64,000 nt of DNA from Palaemon carinicauda (taxonomy: Eukaryota; Arthropoda; Malacostraca; Decapoda; Palaemonidae), in contig NC_090768.1 of NCBI RefSeq assembly GCF_036898095.1, positions 53,050,502 through 53,114,501 of the forward strand, written 5' to 3'. The notes beneath the pieces were generated by a model. The model had not been told where the DNA came from, did not search any database, and was given only the letters and a program-made list of their open reading frames with translations. The stretch's first letter is position 1. Each line of letters opens with the position of its first letter. Shown here one piece after another: positions 47,901-56,900 of the stretch. Made by a program: the position numbers and the translations under genes.

Positions 47901-50900
47901 GCCTCATAAAACTCCAAGAGATATAGGCCATAACCTCGAAGAGTTATGGCCCAAGAGTAGTTTCCTCCTCGTCAGAGGTTGAAACCATGAGGGCACAACA
48001 ATGCTCCATGAGGTTTGTTGTGCCCAACAAGCACTGTAGTCACCCAAATCCTTCATCGCCAAGCTCCGAAAAGCGTTCCTCCCAAGAGCTAGAGTGGGGC
48101 ATGGAAAATTCCAAATCCTGCCGACGGAATCCCGTATATCACTCAAGTGAAGGCCATCTCTCCCGCGAGAGAGAGAGAGGTGATCAAACCTTATTGCCAC
48201 TGTCGGCAATGCTCCTCGCAAGTGGGAAGATTCCCAAACAGTAGCTGGTGGAAGGTAACTCTCCCTCGGAAGGGAAAGTTGCCTATCACCTGGTGGAGGT
48301 TAACTCTCCCTTTGAAGGGGAAGTTGTCCAACACCTGGAGGTGGATCTCTGGGCAATGCCCTCCCCTTCCTGTCAGTGAGCTGAGCTCAAGTTGAAAGTC
48401 GGCATCGAGAGCTGCCTGTGAAATGTAGCCGAAGCTAGTTTCTGGGTTCACCCATAAGGGATCCCCCGATTGGAAACCCCGAAGGGAACCAGTCTACTAC
48501 TGCTCTCGTTCCTTTCCTACGCCGGCGCCAGAGTTGTAGGAAGAAACGTGAGCATAGGCAAAGTGTGCTGCTGTAAACTGTAACACCCTCGGAAACCATT
48601 CCTTAGCAGGGAGAACAAAAAGCCCCAAGGAAGATATGAGTTGCTGAAAGCAGCAACAGAAGAGACTTCCCCTGGTGGTGGCTGGTGCTGCTTCACTAAG
48701 GAAAGCAAAGGAGTTCACACCTAAGGGAAGTCCAGGGTCACCATCTGTAAAGAAAAAGGAAATTATAAACTTTTAGGCCAGTTGCTTTTCATCGTAAGCA
48801 AGTTAAACGATTTTGACAGGAGAAAAAGACGTCTTTATTATACCAAGCAGAAATAAAAAGTGACGGTTGTTTATTAGTGCAGGTGTGAGTGGGGTGGTTG
48901 GTCTACCCGTGCTACCCAACTCTGCTAACTAGCGGAGAGTAGATACACCTCCAAAAAGCTTTTACGGCTTGTTTCAGCCATTGCTGAAATATATCTCCAC
49001 TGTAAAGAGCATATGGTTTGTATATAGTGCAGGAACAAATGCCTTTAGAATGAAAAATTAAAATTCAACTGTACTAACTTGAAATACCATACAAGAATTT
49101 AACTACTGTACAGTTGTAACTCACTTTAAAAAACTAATCACTACCTTACAAACCTACTCTTTAATTATACTAACAAACTAGTACACTACTGTAGTTATAT
49201 TAAATATAAAACTTATAAAAACCAAACCTTCGAAGAGACCAGAAGAGAGTATATGTCCTCAAACTTGTTCAAGCCATACAGTCTATCAGCTTCTACAATG
49301 ATGTCTTCCACGGAAGAAACTTCTGCAATAACATTTTGGGAATAAACTCCATATGCTCCAGCTAGACCACCAGCCAAATATCCCATATAAGTCTGAAATT
49401 GATAAAAACATAAATTTCCTGTTAATGTTGTGTAAATACAGCAAATAATATACCAGGTAGACTAAAGTTTAGCAAACTTTCTACTGAAAAAAATTAAATT
49501 GCATTTAGATAGTAAATACTGATAAAACCTATTCACTAAGAACTAAAACCACAAGAATTCACACTAAAATCCAAGAGAGAGCGAGCCAAGATGAGCAAGT
49601 TATATCAGCAACAAAGAAAGGATTTATTTCTTGCCAACTGAACCTAAGATATACCAGGCCACTTCCTCACCACCCTGCATCATACTCCGGCACCCAGAAG
49701 TTTCCCAGCAATGAGCATTGTACAGAGAGGGAATTCTAAATTTTTTTTATGGCAGAAATGCTCACTTTTCATAAGATATACCTCTTATGAATGTGGCTTA
49801 CTCAACAGCAAAATGACCGACCAATCTTGGCAATAGCTATGCTGCTTCCTTGAGGCCGTTTTCAATACTACAGCACAACTTGCACTAACTGCCGGGGCCT
49901 CTGCAACATCTAAAATGCTTCCACCAGGCACAACTCAACGGCTCGCAGCAAGCATTGCACTCACTGCCTAGGCTCTATAAAAATTACAATGCTTCCAGAA
50001 GGGTCAAAATCAAGGCAACAGCACAACTTGCGCTCAAAGTCGGGCCTCTGCAATGTTTACAGCAGTTCCAGAGGTTGCCAAGTAATAATAATAATAAATA
50101 AGTTAGCTTCTAGGAGACAGTAACTGCTGACTACCTAAAATTTTATTAAATAAATTTTTTTTCTTGAAGGTCAAGGAAATGAACCTGAATCTTAAGACCA
50201 TAGTCTCCTTTCAAAGATGTGACAACAATAAATTGAACTTAGAACATCTCCCTGATGGATCTAATTTTCCGAGATTAAGTTATCAATGGCCATTTTAAAA
50301 GATATTGTAACAAAATGCACCAGTGGTCTTTTATTCATAAAAAAATTAACAATTATGTTCTGATAAGTAAATAATCCTATCCTCATATAATAAAACAAAA
50401 ACTGTGGTAAAGATTGTTTATATGCCAAATTAAATAAAAACAGAGCAAGATACTTGTGGTCAAATGGGAAAAAGGGGAAAAAGACAAGTTTGAAGATATT
50501 CAATACATAAATTATAAATATCTACGTATTACACTGTGAACCCCCTCTGATGGTCCAGCACTTTGCTGCAGTAGAGGGGCTTGAGTGTCTCAATGATGGG
50601 CTGGGCAATGGCGGTGGGGTAGTTTATCCACCCTGGCAGGCTCAACCATACCGCTAAGGCCAGTTCTGAGAGACCAGACCAAGACTGGACCCCTATAGGA
50701 CTTCTCCTTTATTTCAGATAGGCAAAGGCTAGGAGAAGGAAAACTCCAAAATCAAACCAAACAAGACCCCAATGGCGGAACTACCCAGCGCCGGCGGAAG
50801 AGGGCAATGCCTGTCGGGCAGGCAACAAGGCGGGCCTTGACATAACAAGAACCCAGCAGCCCAATGCAACGAACATCGGAGAAGCCGACTGTCTCATATG

Positions 50901-53900
50901 CCCTGAGCCGCGGTGGAAACGATGTGGGCCAAGTGTGTGTGCGTGGCCGTTGCAAAGCCACGACCACCCAAAACAATATACCCAGCTACTGGCATTCTGT
51001 CGTTTCCTCCACCCTTCTTCATCTCTTTCTCATCAACATCATCATCAGCCTCACCACCAAGGCCTGAGGCGACAGCATCGTGGGTGAAGGGGGTAGGCTT
51101 GGATAGTTGGAAGCCCTTAGCCCACGACTGCACTCAGGCAGCGAGTCTAAGATTCAGTCGCTCTCTAATGACGGTGCCATGACTGGGCTGGCTTATTGAG
51201 GACACCGCAGCCCACCCCACATGGGGAGGCCCCTAGAAAAGGTGTGGTAAACATCGGACATGGCAAACCTGTCTGGTCAGCTCACCGCGGCTGGCGGACA
51301 TCCCACTAATGCGGTCGAAACAACAAGGAAAAAATATTAACCTTAGGTGCGTGGAACATCCGCACCCTCCAAGACGTGACAAACACCAACCGCCCGGAAC
51401 AACGTACAGCCCTCGTCTGCAAGGAGCTAGCCCGCTTCATTGTTGATGTGGCGGCTCTTAGCGAGACCAGACTACCCGAAGAGGGCAACATCAGGGAAGC
51501 TGGAACAGGCTACACCATCTTCTGGAAAGGAAAGGCCCTAGAGGAGCCTCGCATTCACGGTGTCGGCTTCGCCATCCGTTCCCAGCTGGTGCAGCAGCAC
51601 AACCTCGCTCACAAGGCCATCAGTGAGCGCCTGATGACTGTCCGCATCCACATCACGCGGGGCAGACACCTTCTACACCCAGCTCGACCGCACAATCCAG
51701 GCAGTGCCCGCCAACGACAAGCTCGCTGTGCTTGGCGACTATAATGCCTGAGTAGGCATAGACCATCGCCTGTGGGAGGGAATCATCGGCCGCCATGGCA
51801 TTGGAAATTGCAACGCCAATGGCCAACTCCTACTGGGTCTGTGTGCAGAACACCAACTTGTGGTAACCAACACCATCTTCCAGTTACCAAAGCGACAAAA
51901 GACCACATGGAGACACCCACGGTCTAAACACTGGCACACCCTGGACTACGTCCTGACCAGAGCCAGAGACCGAGGAGACGTCCACATCACCCGATCCATG
52001 CCCGGAGCGGACGACTGCTGGACGGACCACAGACTCCTCATCTCCCGACTCTCCGTGACGACCCTACGACCACCCAGAAGGGCACCTGACAGCGTACCAC
52101 ACCAACGCTTTGATTGTAGCAAGCTCCGCAACCCACAGGTGGCACAGAACTACAAGGAGGCCTGCGAACGTCACCTCGCAGACCCCGTAGGTCAGGCCAC
52201 TGTTGAGCTCCACTGGACCACCCTCAGAAACGCCATGGCCTGTGCCGCGGAGGAAACACTAGGCTACACCACCAAGAAATGGCAGGATTGGTTCGATGAG
52301 AATGATGCTACCATCACTCTTCTCATTGAAACCAAACGACAAGCACGCCTGACTTTAGAAAACCAACCAACAGCAGCTAACAAATGTGCTCACAAGGTGG
52401 CTGAAGCTGATTGTCAAAGAGGGATCCGTGAAGCCCAGAACACCTGGTGGCAAAGAAAAGCTGCAGAAATACAGAGTTTCACTGACCAACGTGACCTGCG
52501 CAGCTTCTATGCAGCAACAAAGGAAATATTCGGTCCCACACGATCATCAGTGGGCGGCCTGAAGGACGCGGATGGGGCCATGACCATCACCAACAGCGAG
52601 GGCATCCTGGCCAGGTGGAGGTCTCACTTTGAGAACCTCCTCAATGACCAAGCAGACACCCCAGACGATCTCCTGTGAATGACCCCGCAGCATCCCGTCC
52701 GTCACTGGATGGCACTACCACCCTCCATCCAGGACTTAAACAAGGCCCTTCTGCGCATGAAGCCCGGCAAAGCCCCAGGGCCAGACAACATCCCGTTGGA
52801 GCTCCTCACTCACGGTGGCCCCGGGTTGAGGAACCGTTTGATGCTCCTTATACTGAAAATATGGGAGACCAAGACCCTCTCCAGTGACTTCATTGCCCTC
52901 TTCAAGAAGGGAGACAGGGAGAACTGTAACAACTACCGGGGAATATCACTACTAAGCATCGCGAGTAAGATTTTCGCACGGATTCTCCTTGACCGCCTCC
53001 TTATTCTCGCAGAAGACGTCCTGCCAGAGTCCCAGTGCGGCTTTCGACCTTCCCGCGGGACCACAGACATGATCTTCTGCGTGCGACAACTACAAGAGAA
53101 GAGCCTCAAACAACAACAGCCCATAATGTTCATCTTCTGGGATTTGAAAAAGGCCTTCGACAAAGTACCTCGACCTGCCATGTGGGCTGTCCTCAAAAGA
53201 TATGGCTGCCCACCCGATTTTGTCAAGCTGGTGCGTGCCCTCCATGATGGAATGGTTGGGAGAGTCTGCCACCAGAACTCTCTTTCAGGCCCATTCCCCA
53301 TCAACGGCGGCCTAAAGCAGGGCTGTGTTCTGGCCCCAACGTGTTTCTCGCTATACACCGCAGCAATGCTCAACGAGATTCCCCCAGACACACCCTCAGT
53401 CGACCTACGTTTCCGCATGGATGGAGGCGCTTTCAACCTCACCAAACTCCGCGCCAGAACCAAGACCACCTTGTGTGCAGTGCGAGAACTGCAGTATGCT
53501 GACGACAATGCCACCCCAGGTCAGACGGCAGAGGACCTGCAGTCGTTAGCTGATGCATACAACTCTGCCTATGAACGTTTTGGGATGCAAGTCAACACAG
53601 ACAAAACCAAGACCCTCGTCCAACATCCACCAGGACTGATGCTCCCGAACTTCAATACCACAGTGAGTGACCAACCGTTAGAACAGGTGGACCAGTTCTC
53701 CTACCTAGGGAGCATCCTAACATCAGCTCCCACAAGCAAAAAGGACGTGGAGAACAGGATCAGGGCAGCCCACTCCGCCTTTGGCCGACTCAACTGCCGC
53801 GTATCTAACAACCACGCACTGACAATGACCACCAAAATAATGGTGTTCAGGGCAGTAGTCCTCTCCACGCTCCTGTATGTATGTGAAACATGGACGCTAT

Positions 53901-56900
53901 ATAGAAACGATATTAAAAACCTAGAACGCTTCCAACAAATAAAATTGAGGCAGATCTTGAAAATCCCCTGGGAGAGCCACACCATCAACATTGAAGTCTT
54001 AGAACGTGCCTCGCTGACCAGCGTGGAGGCCACCATCATCCACCACCGCCTCCGCTGGATAGGACACGTGCATAGGATGAATCCATCTAGGCTCCCAAAG
54101 AAGATATTCTACGGAGAACTGACCCAGGGCACCAGACCACGAGGAGCCCCGAAAATGCGCTATAAAGATCAACTAAAGCGCACCCTGGCTCTAACTGACA
54201 TCGATCCTTCCTCATGGGAAGAAACAGCCAGGGACAGGAAAACCTGGAGGAGTATAGTACACCATGGTACCGTGGACTTCGAGGAAAGGAGGAGACAAAA
54301 TGAGGAGGCTAGGAGGAGAAGAAGGAGAGAGCGATTAGAACAGCCCCGCCCACCACCTACCATCCCTTGTGAACACTGTCCGCGACTCTTCCACCACAGA
54401 CTAGGACTTAACAGCCACATCAGACATAAGCACCCACCCCAAAGATAGGAGGCTGATGGCTAACGACAGAAGCCAATACTCGGACACGAGTGGGCGATGA
54501 CGACGACGACACTGTGAATATGTATAATGTTAATATCTTAAAATACCTTAAAATCTTTCATAAAAGAGCATAGTACATGCTGACGACAATGCCACCCCGG
54601 GTCAGACGGCAGAGGACTGCAGTCGTTAGCTGATGCATACAACTCTGCCTACGAACGTTTTGGGATGCAAGAGCCCTATAACATATACTGAACCTTATTT
54701 AATAACTGAACATTTTACATACCTGCTATTTCAAAGTTAAAAACCAAACCAATTCTTGGAAAAAATACAAGGTCAAATATAGTAAATTTTGTCTCAACAG
54801 TTAAGATACTAGAGAGAAAATGACAAATTTAAAGTAATTTTTATTTTTCCTAATGATACAAACTTTGAGCTCTTTATTAGGGAATATACTTTCAGCAAAG
54901 CTGGAAGACTACCATAAGACTTTTGTCGAGTAACTATCCACCGCTACTTAGCGGGGAGGGGGGTTCTACTAGCTACCCTGCTCACACATACACCACTGTG
55001 TTCTATTATTACTTTTGCTTTCACACAGGACTTACCAGGGGATAGGTGATGGTGGGCCAAATTCGTATAAAGAGCTTGTGAGCATCGAGCGTTCATGAAC
55101 GCTGACAAGAACCAGTGAGCAGAGGAAGAAGCTTGTGTATCTGTATGCGCAGGCCCTTTAAACATCTACTTGACCTCTTGTTGTTGTGTCGAGAGCTGAA
55201 ACTCATAGAAAGAGGTTCTAAAAAGATATATGAATGCAGAATCCGATCCCACTGTACTTGTGTGAAAACAACAAGTTTCGAGCGGCGAGTAAGGTATTAA
55301 GCACCATGTCTGACAAGAGCCTGTACACCTACTACCGTTGGCAGGCGCTGGGTGAACTAAACTTTTTGTAGGTAGTAGGTTGGCCAGGGCACCAGCCACC
55401 CGTTGAGATACTACCGCTAGAGAGTTATGGGGTCTTTTGACTGGCCAGACAGTACTACATTGGATCCTCCTCTCTGGTTACGGTTCATTTTCCCTTTGCC
55501 TACATACACACTGAATAGTCTGGCATATTCTTTACATATTCTCCTCTATCCTCATACACCTGACAACACAGATTACCAAACAATTCTTCATCACCCAAGG
55601 GGTTACTGCACTGTACTTGTTCAGTGCCACTTTCCTCTTGGTAAGGGTAGAAGAGACTCTTTAGCTATGGTAAGCAGCTCTTCTAGGAGAAGGACACTCC
55701 AAAATCAAACCACTGTTCTCTAGTCTTGGGTAGTGCCATAGCCTCTGTACCATGGCCTTTCACTATCTTGGGTTAGAGTTCTCTTGCTTGAGGGTACACT
55801 CGAGCACACTCTCCTATCTTATTTCTCTTCCTCTTGTTTTGTTAAAGTTTTTATAGTTTATATAGGAGATATTTATTGTTGTTACTCTTCTTAGAATATT
55901 TTATTTTCCTTTTTTCCTTTCCGCACTGAGCTATTTTCCCTGTTGGAGCCCCTGGGCTTATAGCATACTGCTTTTGCAACTAGGGTTGTAGCTTAGTAAG
56001 TAATAATAATAATAATAATAATAACTGCATGACGCGGTATGCACTACCAAAGTAGCATGACCTGTAGAAACCATAGAAAGAAGTTCTGTGTGCTGCCACC
56101 ATTGAATGCACATCAAAGTAGACCACAGACACGAGTGCTAGCGTTGATGAGGTAGTGCTAGCTATTTGCTCTGAAAGAGTTGAGCATTTGTCGTCTAGAA
56201 GAGGAGACTTGTTAGGAGACTCAGAAAGTGATTATTGAAGCAATAGCGCTTGAGTGCTGTTGGGATGACGAGTACAGAAGGAGAGTCTCTCTGGGAAGAG
56301 CAATGGCTCGATTGCAGTGAGGGTTGTAGCTGGTGGTGCTCTATGATCCTTGCTCGAGAAGTTCTCCGTCGAACTAAGACGGTAATGACCATATCAAGAG
56401 TCAAGGCCTCCGAGACTCGTCGCTGGGTGTCGGTTATTCTACCCGCATGCAGGAAAATTTCTGTTCGTCAAAGATGGAGGGCAACTTCACTTCAGAAGAG
56501 AAATTTGCAAGCTGACAGCACTGTGACACTGAATAGTGATCGCTATTCTAGGAGTACTCACGACCAGGCCTGCATGCAAGTTGGAGACTTTGTCACGAGC
56601 TGAAGACTGGTCACGAGCTGGATCCTGGTCATGAGCTGGTCTGTGCTCTCTCGTCATTAGTCCTGAAGTGCAGGTGGAGAGAAAGGCCAAAGGCGCTTGC
56701 TACTCTTACTCGTCAGAGGTGATGCTTGAACCATCGGCGATGGGGCTGCGGAAGGTGAGGACCTGCCATCAACTGCAATTTCCAAGGTTTCTGGCAGACC
56801 TGAGGGCATCAGTCAGCCTTTTCAGCTGACGAGATGCCCTCCGACCCTAAGAAAGGCTACAAAGTCCTTAAAATATTCACCATCTGAAAAGAAGATATCG

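Larger units (their letters stand above)
50541..54508 (+). mobile_element. Nearly full-length APE-type LINE in RMDN1 intron 1
   Basis: A 4-kb insertion, GC-richer than its surroundings, bounded by a perfect 10-bp direct repeat (50531-50540 and 54509-54518). It has a 5' UTR of about 0.75 kb, an endonuclease region (51330-52060), reverse transcriptase (52679-53620), a thumb/C-terminal domain and a final C2H2 finger ending at 54448. The 3' tail is short, (GAC)n-like, at 54494-54508, not poly-A. It is antisense to RMDN1. Damage is light: one A-run frameshift, a deletion in the endonuclease and two TGA codons, so it is a young copy. The clade is not certain to me. Confidence 0.9.

Noticed and set aside
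48147..48451. Short overlapping open frames on both strands
   Set aside because: They fall in the GC-richer interior of an inverted-end relic and show no similarity to RT, YR or gag. Composition alone explains them.
52933..53514. 193-codon minus-strand open frame
   Set aside because: A shadow of the LINE reverse transcriptase, which carries unmistakable RT motifs on the plus strand.
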